Shown here one piece after another: positions 1 to 6,534 of a stretch of DNA of 8,879 nucleotides (position 1 is its first letter; each line of letters begins with the position of its first letter). The stretch comes from Candidatus Nitrosopumilus sp. (lineage in GTDB: Archaea; Thermoproteota; Nitrososphaeria; Nitrososphaerales; Nitrosopumilaceae): positions 1-8,879 of the forward strand of contig JAOTUX010000032.1 in NCBI GenBank assembly GCA_029863665.1, written 5' to 3'. The notes under the pieces are model-generated. The model searched no databases, was not told where the DNA came from, and was given only the letters and a program-made list of their open reading frames with translations. A program made the translations under genes and the position numbers.

Positions 1-118
1 GGATGAATCAGACAAAGTCAAGGAAGCTCAGAAGATGATTGATGAGAGACAATCAATGTTGGGCTTGGATGTCAATACACTAGAATTACGTATGCAAGAA
101 CGCGGTGGCACCTCATGA
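1..118 (+). CDS. pdxS: PdxS, pyridoxal 5'-phosphate synthase lyase subunit (3' end only)
   Basis: Only the last 38 codons lie in the window (frame starting at base 2, stop TGA at 116-118). The visible tail ends in LRMQERGGTS, which resembles the conserved C-terminal RMQERG(W) of PdxS/SNZ proteins, although the usual final Trp is replaced by Gly-Thr-Ser. In the known family PdxS builds pyridoxal 5'-phosphate from ribose 5-phosphate, glyceraldehyde 3-phosphate and ammonia supplied by PdxT, in a cytosolic 12+12 subunit complex. The strongest support is context: its TGA overlaps the ATG of pdxT (ATGA), the usual arrangement of this pair. The catalytic barrel is outside the window, so it cannot be checked here. 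Confidence 0.85.
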   Translation, partial: DESDKVKEAQKMIDERQSMLGLDVNTLELRMQERGGTS

Positions 119-729
119 GTATTACAATTGGAGTCTTGTCAATACAAGGTGACGTTCAAGAAAATCTCTTATCTGCAAAAACTGCACTTGATGAGCTGAA
201 AATTGATGGCAAAGTAATTGATGTAAGAACTCCTGAGGATATCTCTTCACTGGATGGTCTGATTATTCCTGGTGGTGAGAGTACTACCATAGGGCAATTA
301 TCTCTGGTAAATGGTTCTTTGAAGATTTTAAAAGAAAAAATTGCAAATGGATTGCCAGTGCTTGGAATTTGTGCTGGCATGATAATACTGTCAAAAACTG
401 CAAGTGATCGTGTCATTGGAAAGACTGATCAGCCACTTTTAGATATTTTGGATATTACACTTGAGCGAAATTCCTTTGGACGTCAACGGGAATCCTTTGA
501 GGCTGATGTATCTATGAATTCAATTGATATTCCAAAGTTTAATGGCGTCTTTATCAGGGCTCCGTCTGTATCTAATGTTGGTCCTGATGTTGAGATATTA
601 GCAAAGTTTAATGAAAAAATTGTCGCAGTCAAAAAGGGAAATATAATTGGCACTGCATTTCATCCTGAACTGACACAAGATGTGTCATTGCACAAGTATT
701 TTGTAAATCTGGTTAGTCAGACAAGCTAG
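115..729 (+). CDS. pdxT: PdxT, glutaminase subunit of pyridoxal 5'-phosphate synthase
   Basis: A class I glutamine amidotransferase of 204 residues, the normal length for PdxT/SNO. It hydrolyses glutamine and channels ammonia to PdxS for vitamin B6 synthesis. Visible motifs: N-terminal IGVLSIQGDVQEN (residues 5-17), the oxyanion/GGEST loop at 53-57, the nucleophile elbow LGICAGM with Cys86, the PdxT-specific NSFGRQRESFE segment (about 118-128), and the His183/Glu185 pair in AFHPELT completing the catalytic triad. The start overlaps the pdxS stop by 4 nt (ATGA), and a GGTG Shine-Dalgarno-like stretch at 104-107 lies 7 nt before it, so coupled translation from a pdxS-pdxT transcript is likely. 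The gene ends 33 nt before the convergent valS stop. All key residues are present. Confidence 0.96.
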   Translation: MSITIGVLSIQGDVQENLLSAKTALDELKIDGKVIDVRTPEDISSLDGLIIPGGESTTIGQLSLVNGSLKILKEKIANGLPVLGICAGMIILSKTASDRVIGKTDQPLLDILDITLERNSFGRQRESFEADVSMNSIDIPKFNGVFIRAPSVSNVGPDVEILAKFNEKIVAVKKGNIIGTAFHPELTQDVSLHKYFVNLVSQTS

Positions 730-762
730 AATTATTGTTATTTACCTAATTCTGTGTTACTT

Positions 763-3078
763 CTAAGACAAATTATGCATTGATTCAAAGTCTTTTTTAA
801 ACTCAATTAAATTTTCAGGAATATCAATTGAGATGGAATCCTTTAGTGAAAGACCTTTACTCTTTTTTTCATTCCATACTTTGGAATTAAATTCTGTTAT
901 TTCTTTTGTAAATTGAGACAAGTCCTCATGTGACTCTGATTCTGCTTGTCTTTCCTTGTGGATGCTTTTATCAGAATACAATGTCTGCCAAAGATGGTCC
1001 GTGATAAATGGAGTAATTGGAGCCAGCAACTTTAGTATGGTGGATAATACTTTATGCAAGGTAAATATTGCAGCATCTCTTTCCTCATCAGAAAATCCAA
1101 TTCCGTATGCCCTTGCCTTTACCATTTCAATATAGTTTGCAGCAAAAAGATTCCATGTAAATTCCCTTATTGCAATTGCTGGAATAAAAAAATTGTATTT
1201 CTCATATCCTTTTTTGCATTCAGTTATCGTTTTATCTAATTCTGATAGAATCCACTTGTCAGTAGCTGTAGGGTTGCCTGATTCTATTATTGGAAAACTG
1301 GATAAAAATCTCGAAACATTCCATAGCTTGCTTAGGAATTTTTTTGTAGAGTCCATCTTTTGCTCAGAGCATCTAAAGTCATATCCTTGATTTACCTCAC
1401 TTGCACTCCAAAATCTGAACGTATCAGCTCCTAGTCTCTCAATTACGGGGATTGGATCAAGTGCATTTCCCTTGCTCTTGCTCATCTTCATGCCTTTCTC
1501 ATCTAATCCATACCCCATAATCCACGCCTCAGACCACGGCTTTTTACCTGTAAGGTATTCACATCTCAAAAGCGTATAGTACAACCATGTTCTGACAATA
1601 TCTTTTGCCTGCGGTCTTATCGCAGTAGGGTATGTCTTTTTGAAGAATTCCTCATCTTTTTGATATTTTGTTACAAATAGTGGTGATATGCTGGAATCCA
1701 TCCATGTATCAAAAGTTCTCTCTTCTCCGACAAAGTCTGTTGCCCCGCATTTTGAGCAGTTTTTGATTGGAGATTCTTCCTTCCATGGTCTGTAGTATTT
1801 TCCAGGTTCTGGAACATGTGGCTCTGAACAACTTTTACAGTACCATATTGGAATCTCAGTTCCATAGTATCTTCTTCTTGATATGGGCCAGTCAATTGAG
1901 ATAGAGTCAAGCCAGTTCATCAAAGTCTGCTTGTGCATCTCAGGATGAAATACAATTTCAGAGCCAAGATCTCTCATCTTCTCTACAGAGTCCATCTGCT
2001 TTAGATAGTATTCCTCCATTGGAATAATCTCAATTGGATTCTTACTTCTCTCAGAAACTGGAGTCCTGTGTGAAATCTCATCAATCTTTTCAACAAACCC
2101 GTTACTTTTCAAATCCTCGATTATCTTTGTTCTTGCTTGTTTTGGCTTGAGTCCTGCATAGTCTCCTGCAGCTTCAGTCATTCTTCCATCTAATCCAATT
2201 GCAACAACTTCCTCTAGCTTTAATTCACGAAACAATGCGACATCGTTTTGATCACCATAGCTACAAACCATCACTGCCCCTGAACCAAACTCCTTTTGTG
2301 CAGAATGGTGAGTCTTAATCTCTACTTCCTTGTTTGTAATTGGAACAACTATTTTTTTACCTACAAGGTTGATGTATCTCTCATCTTCCTCATTTACTAT
2401 TATTGTCTTGCATGCACAAAGCAGCTCAGGTCTTGTACTTGCAATTATTATTTTTTCATCTGAATCCTTTACACTGAACTTCATGTAGACTAGCTTCGTT
2501 GGAAGATCAAGGTATGTGATTTCTGCATCTGCAATTGTTGTACCTGAAACCCAGTCATAGTTATTTGGTCTTGTTGCAAGATATATCTGCCCTTTCTTCC
2601 ACAACTCGATAAAAGTTGATTGTGTTAATGCCCTGTATTCCTCAGAGTCTGTCCTGTAGTGGTCTTTGATTCCTCCACTTATTCCCAAACTCTTCATTAT
2701 CTGAATCATCTCTGCTTCCAAGTCATCAAGGGACTCTCTGCACAAATCCAAAAATTTCCCACGCTCAGTATCGCGCATCCTGATTTTGTGCTTTTTCTCA
2801 GTGTACAGCTCCACCGGAAGACCATTTCTGTCTATGCCTATAGGAAAATAGACATTCTTTCCTGCCATTCTGGCTGTTCTTGCAATCATATCAATTTGTG
2901 AATAGTGTGATGCTGCACCAATATGCCATGGACGACCAGATGGATAAGGCGGCGGTGTATCTATGGTATAATTTTCTTCAGCAAGACTGAAGTCATAGAG
3001 ATTGCTCTCCTCCCATTTTTTTAAAACCTGCAGCTCCAACTCTGGATTCCATGCTTTCTCTGATATTTTGGGGTCCAT
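763..3078 (-). CDS. valS: Valine-tRNA ligase (ValRS)
   Basis: A class I aminoacyl-tRNA synthetase of 771 residues that charges tRNA-Val. In order: the N-terminal Rossmann half with PPPYPSGRPWHIGA (HIGH-motif region, 52-55) and IDRNGLPVE (82-90); the CP1 editing domain with STRPELL (214-220) and GSGAVMVCSYGDQND (265-279); a zinc-ribbon pattern CxxC...CxxC (Cys414, 417, 441, 444); DTWMDSSISP (457-466) and IRPQAKDIVRTW (487-498), typical of ValRS; the KMSKS loop (KMSKSKGN, from 531); then a helical anticodon-binding domain. It is shorter than bacterial ValRS and lacks the long C-terminal coiled coil of that group. The fourth HIGH residue is Ala (HIGA), see findings. The start lies 7 nt after the upstream PTPS-family stop, so co-transcription is possible; a weak TATA-like TATTTCAAAT (minus strand, 3098-3107) at leaderless spacing could also drive it. 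IleRS or LeuRS is less likely given the ValRS-type motifs. Confidence 0.93.
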   Translation of the reverse strand: MDPKISEKAWNPELELQVLKKWEESNLYDFSLAEENYTIDTPPPYPSGRPWHIGAASHYSQIDMIARTARMAGKNVYFPIGIDRNGLPVELYTEKKHKIRMRDTERGKFLDLCRESLDDLEAEMIQIMKSLGISGGIKDHYRTDSEEYRALTQSTFIELWKKGQIYLATRPNNYDWVSGTTIADAEITYLDLPTKLVYMKFSVKDSDEKIIIASTRPELLCACKTIIVNEEDERYINLVGKKIVVPITNKEVEIKTHHSAQKEFGSGAVMVCSYGDQNDVALFRELKLEEVVAIGLDGRMTEAAGDYAGLKPKQARTKIIEDLKSNGFVEKIDEISHRTPVSERSKNPIEIIPMEEYYLKQMDSVEKMRDLGSEIVFHPEMHKQTLMNWLDSISIDWPISRRRYYGTEIPIWYCKSCSEPHVPEPGKYYRPWKEESPIKNCSKCGATDFVGEERTFDTWMDSSISPLFVTKYQKDEEFFKKTYPTAIRPQAKDIVRTWLYYTLLRCEYLTGKKPWSEAWIMGYGLDEKGMKMSKSKGNALDPIPVIERLGADTFRFWSASEVNQGYDFRCSEQKMDSTKKFLSKLWNVSRFLSSFPIIESGNPTATDKWILSELDKTITECKKGYEKYNFFIPAIAIREFTWNLFAANYIEMVKARAYGIGFSDEERDAAIFTLHKVLSTILKLLAPITPFITDHLWQTLYSDKSIHKERQAESESHEDLSQFTKEITEFNSKVWNEKKSKGLSLKDSISIDIPENLIEFKKDFESMHNLS

Positions 3079-3085
3079 TTTTTTA

Positions 3086-3901
3086 CTATCTTGAAATATT
3101 TGAAATAATGTGAGATCCTTTGTTGTATCCTTCGTAAATGTACACTCCTACTGCTTCTACATTAGATGGCATTTTTGGTGCTAATAACTTGATAATTTCA
3201 CTTGAAAGATTTTCAACTGTTGCCTCTCCCTCTAAAAGATATGTGGTATTCTTTGGTACTTGCAGTTCAAACATTCCCTTAGGACCTTCAAACTTGATTA
3301 AATAGTGTGAATCATCTTCAGTCTTTAGATATTTTCTGTTTATGAAAAATTTATGATCAAATACGTTTACCACTTCTTTGATAATCTTTTTTGCCACTCC
3401 AAAATCTAATAGCAGGTTGTCTTTCATTTGTCCAACTAGTTCTACCATTACAGAAGATGTATGGCCATGTAATATGGAGCATTTCTCAACTAGAGGAAGT
3501 ATGTGAGCATAATCAAATGAAAATGACGCATCTTCTAAAAATATGGAACCTGTCTGTGGTGTCTTGTCATAAAATACCATATCTTGCAACTCTTTAATCT
3601 GTGCAACATATTTTGCATGTCCTATTGCCATTACCTTGTCTTGAGGAAAGTCTTCTTTGACTTGTTTGTATTTTTCAATGTCTTCTTCATTATCAATTAC
3701 TTCTATCAATCCCTTGGATGTCTTAAAATCAATTGTAACCTCGTTTCCGTTCTTTAATGTAATCTTGTGATTGTATTGGTATTCTTCTTCTAAAAATGCA
3801 AGCATTTGTGCTACTGTTAATTCTGTTCTGGTTTGGAGTAAATTTCCTTTTTTATCGATATATCTAAAATCTGAATCTAAAACTGTAGGGTTTGAAGTCA
3901 T
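3086..3901 (-). CDS. PTPS/QueD family protein with an extra N-terminal domain
   Basis: A 271-residue protein. The C-terminal part (about 125-271) is a 6-pyruvoyl-tetrahydropterin synthase/6-carboxy-tetrahydropterin synthase (COG0720-type) domain: FSFDYAHIL supplies the first zinc His (His133), CSILHGH gives Cys141 and zinc ligands His145/His147 in the CxxxHGH spacing of QueD, then LLLDFG (164-168), FDHKFFIN (181-188), EGEATVENLS (224-233) and a C-terminal YIYEG acid (Glu257). The first 120 or so residues are not part of this family and I do not recognise them; they include TIDF...GLIEVID. The family normally runs near 120-150 residues, so this is a fusion. An in-frame GTG at 3910 would add three residues, but the ATG at 3901 is preferred because a TATA-like box lies about 24 nt upstream, as expected for a leaderless mRNA. 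Possible roles are the preQ0/archaeosine or pterin cofactor pathway; the adjacent pterin dehydratase favours pterin chemistry, but the substrate cannot be read from sequence. Confidence 0.85.
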   Translation of the reverse strand: MTSNPTVLDSDFRYIDKKGNLLQTRTELTVAQMLAFLEEEYQYNHKITLKNGNEVTIDFKTSKGLIEVIDNEEDIEKYKQVKEDFPQDKVMAIGHAKYVAQIKELQDMVFYDKTPQTGSIFLEDASFSFDYAHILPLVEKCSILHGHTSSVMVELVGQMKDNLLLDFGVAKKIIKEVVNVFDHKFFINRKYLKTEDDSHYLIKFEGPKGMFELQVPKNTTYLLEGEATVENLSSEIIKLLAPKMPSNVEAVGVYIYEGYNKGSHIISNISR

Positions 3902-3920
3902 GCAAAGCACCTGACTTTAG

Positions 3921-3930
3921 ATATAATATA
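3921..3930 (-). promoter_or_regulatory. TATA-like box of the PTPS/QueD family gene
   Basis: On the minus strand this reads TATATTATAT, the best TATA-like match near any start in the window. Its centre lies about 24-25 nt before the ATG at 3901, so transcription would begin at or next to the start codon. No Shine-Dalgarno sequence is seen, consistent with a leaderless transcript. This spacing favours the ATG over the upstream GTG at 3910. Confidence 0.6.
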
Positions 3931-3964
3931 AATTCTGTAATGGTTGTGCCTGAAAATCTCCTTT

Positions 3965-4243
3965 TTACAATAAAGAATTCAAAATTCTAGCTAGATTGAT
4001 GTCGTTTCCTGTAATGCCTCCAGCATCATGAGTTGTCAGTTCTATGGTGATTTTGTTGTAAACATTAAACCATTCTGGATGATGGTTCATCTTTTCAATC
4101 TCCATAGCTGCTCTAGTCATAAACCCAAATGCCTGGTTAAAACTATCAAAGAGAAACTCTTTGTGGAGTTTCTCATTAACTACACTCCATCCTGGGAGAC
4201 TCTTTAGTTGCTCATCGATCTCTTCTTGTGACAGTCTCATCAT
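3965..4243 (-). CDS. Pterin-4a-carbinolamine dehydratase (PCD/DCoH family)
   Basis: A 92-residue single-domain protein, close to the usual 95-105 of the family. The known reaction is dehydration of 4a-hydroxytetrahydrobiopterin during cofactor recycling; other members act in molybdopterin or folate-type metabolism. The family signature is complete: EKMNHHPEW with the active-site His54-His55-Pro56, VYNKITIELTTHD with His72, then GGIT.ND. with the closing Asp81. The N-terminal LSQEEIDEQLKSLPGWSV also fits. The start is a tandem ATG-ATG at 4243-4238; the first one lies about 24 nt from a TATA-like box. It is the same strand as the PTPS/QueD gene, 63 nt upstream of it, but both have promoter-like boxes, so they may be separate units with related roles. 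No aromatic amino acid hydroxylase is seen here, so the physiological pterin is unknown. Confidence 0.95.
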   Translation of the reverse strand: MMRLSQEEIDEQLKSLPGWSVVNEKLHKEFLFDSFNQAFGFMTRAAMEIEKMNHHPEWFNVYNKITIELTTHDAGGITGNDINLARILNSLL

Positions 4244-4256
4244 TTACATAAAATGC

Positions 4257-4284
4257 TGAATCAATAGTTAAAGGGTTTGATTCA
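4257..4284. repeat. Perfect 8-bp inverted repeat in a divergent promoter region
   Basis: TGAATCAA (4257-4264) and its exact reverse complement TTGATTCA (4277-4284) are separated by 12 nt. The half-site centres are 20 bp apart, about two helical turns, so both could face the same side of the DNA. The repeat brackets the TATA-like box of the dehydratase gene and lies 27 nt before the synthase-like gene on the other strand. This is the layout of an operator for a dimeric regulator, but the region is short and AT-rich and chance cannot be excluded. Confidence 0.4.
4263..4272 (-). promoter_or_regulatory. TATA-like box of the pterin dehydratase gene
   Basis: On the minus strand this reads TTTAACTATT, centred about 24-25 nt before the ATG at 4243. 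The spacing is the same as for the boxes before the PTPS/QueD and purB starts, which supports a leaderless transcript. It is overlapped by the inverted repeat at 4257-4284. The match to a TATA consensus is only moderate. Confidence 0.45.
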
Positions 4285-4310
4285 TTACCTTTTCTGTATA
4301 TTGGAAAACC

Positions 4311-5066
4311 ATGAACCAGACGCAAAAGCAATTACATGAGAACATAAAAAATTCAATCTCTGAGACTGTAAAAGAAAAAAAAATTGGAGTTGCATTCTCT
4401 GGTGGTGTTGATAGTACACTTGTATCAAAGATTTGCTCGGACATGGATTATGATGTTACACTATTGACAATTGGATTTTCAGAGTCTCATGATATTTTGT
4501 TCTCAAAAAAAGTCAATGAACATCTAAAGTATCCACATCATATACTAGAAATTGATTCAGAAACATTTCCTGAAATCTCATCACAAATACACCAAACAAT
4601 AAAGACTGAAAATCTTTCATGGAATGAAAACTGCATTGCATTTTATTATGTATCTAAATTGGCGCAAAGCTTGAATCTTGATACTGTAGTAACTGCAAAC
4701 GGAATTGATGAACTGTTTTGCGGTTACAATGCATACAGGGAAGTATTTCCTGCAGGAGAATCTGAGATTAACAAAGTCATGGTATCAAAACTAGATAACG
4801 AACTAAAAATGATGAAGGCTGCAAACCTGATTGCATCAGAGTTTGGAGTAAAAATACTACAGCCTCTCCTTTCATCTGCATTCATAGATTATGCCAAAAC
4901 CATTCCTGTATCTGAAAAGATTCATGATTCAGAAGACTTGTATCGTAAACACATCATACGGGAATTGGCAAGTGAGATCAATGTCCCAGAGATTTCCTGC
5001 ACAAAAAGAAAAAAGGCATTACAATATGGCTCTAAAATCCACAAGGCTTTGCTAAAAACTAGATAA
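4311..5066 (+). CDS. Stand-alone asparagine-synthase-type ATP pyrophosphatase
   Basis: A 251-residue protein matching only the synthetase half of AsnB-like enzymes. The ATP-binding PP-loop is VAFSGGVDST (27-36, SGGVDS at 30-35). ANGIDELFCGYNAYR (129-143) corresponds to the conserved G(D/I)DE.F.GY.R segment of asparagine synthases, and KRKKALQYGS (232-241) matches their C-terminal basic motif. There is no N-terminal Cys-glutaminase domain, so it would need free ammonia or a partner, or may adenylate some other carboxylate or amide. It therefore should not be called asparagine synthetase with certainty. The ATG at 4311 fits well just before the amphipathic N-terminus; no clear Shine-Dalgarno or well-placed TATA box is seen. 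It is divergent from the dehydratase gene (67 nt between them) and its 3' end overlaps the convergent purB by 8 nt. Confidence 0.85.
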   Translation: MNQTQKQLHENIKNSISETVKEKKIGVAFSGGVDSTLVSKICSDMDYDVTLLTIGFSESHDILFSKKVNEHLKYPHHILEIDSETFPEISSQIHQTIKTENLSWNENCIAFYYVSKLAQSLNLDTVVTANGIDELFCGYNAYREVFPAGESEINKVMVSKLDNELKMMKAANLIASEFGVKILQPLLSSAFIDYAKTIPVSEKIHDSEDLYRKHIIRELASEINVPEISCTKRKKALQYGSKIHKALLKTR

Positions 5067-6423
5067 ATTTCTTGACTGTCTTTTGAACAGATTTTTTTAC
5101 ATTGCTAATTATTGCAGGTGATGCACCAAGATGTTTCTCTGGTGAAAATATTGAATCAATTTCCTTGTCAGTTAGTTTTGATGAAAATGACTTGTCGTTT
5201 TTGATTGCATCAATATATTGCATCTCCTTATCTTTTGCTTCAAATGCAACTCTCTGGACATCTCTGTATGCTACAAACCTTGGAACTCCTTTTTTTATCA
5301 AAGCCTCCAAAACAAATTCTGCAAAGATTTGTCCCTTTGTCATGTAGAGGTTCTCTACAATTCTCTTCTCATTTACCAATAAGTTTGCAACAATTCTAGT
5401 CATTGTCTCTAGCATCTCATCAACTAGAATGGATACTGTGGGAATCACAAACCTCTCATTGGCTGAATTTGAAAGATCTCGCTCATGCCATAATGGAATG
5501 TTCTCAAATGCAATACTTACTTGACTTCGAATCATTTTCGATAGTGATGATACTCGCTCACTTTTGATTGGGTTTCTTTTAACAGGAACTGCGCTACTTC
5601 CCATTTGCCCTTTCTTGAATTGCTCTGCAACCTCTCCAATTTCTGTTCTCTGCAAGTTTCTGATCTCTACTGCAATCTTCTCTAAGGTTGCACCAATGAG
5701 GGCTAACTCAAAGACATATTCTGCATATCTCTCCCTTGGAACAACTTGGGTGGTAACCTCTGCGGGGTAAAGTTTCAGACGTTTTGCAACTCGTTTTTGC
5801 ACGTCAAGTGATTTTGCTCCCATTAAAGAGCCAGTACCAACAACACCTAATGTCTTACAAATTAGAATTCTTTTCTTAATTTCCTCTATCCTTTCTACAT
5901 GTTTTGCCATTTCTGCTGCCCAGTTTGCAAATTTTAATCCAAATGAAATGATACTTGCATGTTGACCATGTGTTCTACCAACTGCTGGAACTTTTCCATG
6001 TTTAACTGCCTTTTGTGCCAGAATGTTTGCCATCTTTGCAACTTTTGGCTCTATAATCTCTAAAGCATCTCGCATTTGCATTGAATTACTGGTATCAACC
6101 AAATCATTACTTGTTAATCCATAGTGTATCCAAGGTCTGGCATCTTTGGTACATTTCTCACTTAGTGACTCAACAAGAGCAGCAGTGTCATGATCACTTT
6201 TTGCCTCTAACTGTTTGATTCTTTTTGCAGTGATCTTTCCTGATGTTGCAGCTTTGAAGATTTTTCTTCCAACTGTTTTTGGAATTATTTTAATCTCACT
6301 TTGTGAAATGGCTACTGCACCTTCAATCTCTAATTGATAATCGACTTTTTTCTGTTCACTAAAAATCTCCATCATCTCTTTAGTGCCATAACGGCCACTG
6401 TCAATAGGTAGAATTGCCAACAT
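5059..6423 (-). CDS. purB: Adenylosuccinate lyase
   Basis: A 454-residue member of the fumarase/aspartase superfamily. It cleaves SAICAR and adenylosuccinate, releasing fumarate, in purine synthesis; the active form is a cytosolic homotetramer with shared active sites. Motifs: N-terminal PIDSGRYGT (6-14) typical of archaeal and bacterial PurB, SDHDTAALVE (76-85), WIHYGLTSNDLVDT (98-111), VGRTHGQHA (148-156) with the catalytic His region, TQVVPRERYAEY (225-236), and the signature loop GSSAVPVKRNP...SE (275-289) with the catalytic Ser. The loop normally reads GSSxMPxK; here Met is Val, see findings. Start ATG at 6423 directly precedes the conserved N-terminus and sits about 24 nt from a TATA-like box, so it is probably leaderless. 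A T5 run (5058-5054) directly follows the stop on its strand and may help termination. Divergent from rtcB. Confidence 0.96.
   Translation of the reverse strand: MLAILPIDSGRYGTKEMMEIFSEQKKVDYQLEIEGAVAISQSEIKIIPKTVGRKIFKAATSGKITAKRIKQLEAKSDHDTAALVESLSEKCTKDARPWIHYGLTSNDLVDTSNSMQMRDALEIIEPKVAKMANILAQKAVKHGKVPAVGRTHGQHASIISFGLKFANWAAEMAKHVERIEEIKKRILICKTLGVVGTGSLMGAKSLDVQKRVAKRLKLYPAEVTTQVVPRERYAEYVFELALIGATLEKIAVEIRNLQRTEIGEVAEQFKKGQMGSSAVPVKRNPIKSERVSSLSKMIRSQVSIAFENIPLWHERDLSNSANERFVIPTVSILVDEMLETMTRIVANLLVNEKRIVENLYMTKGQIFAEFVLEALIKKGVPRFVAYRDVQRVAFEAKDKEMQYIDAIKNDKSFSSKLTDKEIDSIFSPEKHLGASPAIISNVKKSVQKTVKKFI
5076..5098 (+). terminator. Possible oligo-T terminator after the synthase-like gene
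   Basis: Ten nucleotides after the TAA at 5064-5066 there is a short inverted repeat (CTGT 5076-5079, ACAG 5087-5090, 7-nt loop) followed by seven T residues at 5092-5098. Archaeal termination often uses T-runs. The stem is only 4 bp, and the run lies inside the antisense lysine codons of purB, so it may be coincidence. Confidence 0.3.
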
Positions 6424-6441
6424 TTTGATTTGTTATCTATT

Positions 6442-6452
6442 AGAAAATAAAT
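6442..6452 (-). promoter_or_regulatory. TATA-like box of purB
   Basis: On the minus strand this reads ATTTATTTTCT, centred about 24 nt before the purB ATG at 6423, with an AT-rich stretch between. The spacing predicts transcription starting at the start codon. No Shine-Dalgarno sequence is present. Confidence 0.5.
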
Positions 6453-6496
6453 CTACTTCTTTTTGCATTTGTGATTATTTTTACAATTCTTCTGAT

Positions 6497-6506
6497 GATT
6501 TAAATT
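6497..6506 (+). promoter_or_regulatory. TATA-like box of the rtcB operon
   Basis: GATTTAAATT at 6497-6506 is centred about 33 nt before the rtcB ATG at 6535, predicting a start near 6527 and a leader of only several bases. It lies in the 111-nt region shared with the divergent purB promoter, and the two boxes are about 55 nt apart. Confidence 0.4.
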
Positions 6507-6534
6507 GGATTGAAAGGAAATTTTACCGATACTT

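Noticed and set aside
156..416. 86-codon minus-strand open frame inside pdxT
   Set aside because: It is antisense to the conserved GGEST and catalytic Cys region of PdxT, with no independent support.
1671..1910. 79-codon minus-strand open frame within valS
   Set aside because: It is another frame of the ValRS coding region and overlaps the zinc-ribbon and DTW motifs of the true frame.
3902..3910. GTG at 3910 as the start of the PTPS-family gene
   Set aside because: It adds only three residues and lies just 15 nt from the TATA-like box centre, too close for a transcript to include it; ATG 3901 fits the leaderless spacing.
6424..6534. Operator-like repeat between purB and rtcB
   Set aside because: I looked for inverted or direct repeats in this divergent region and found only short AT-rich matches no better than expected from composition.
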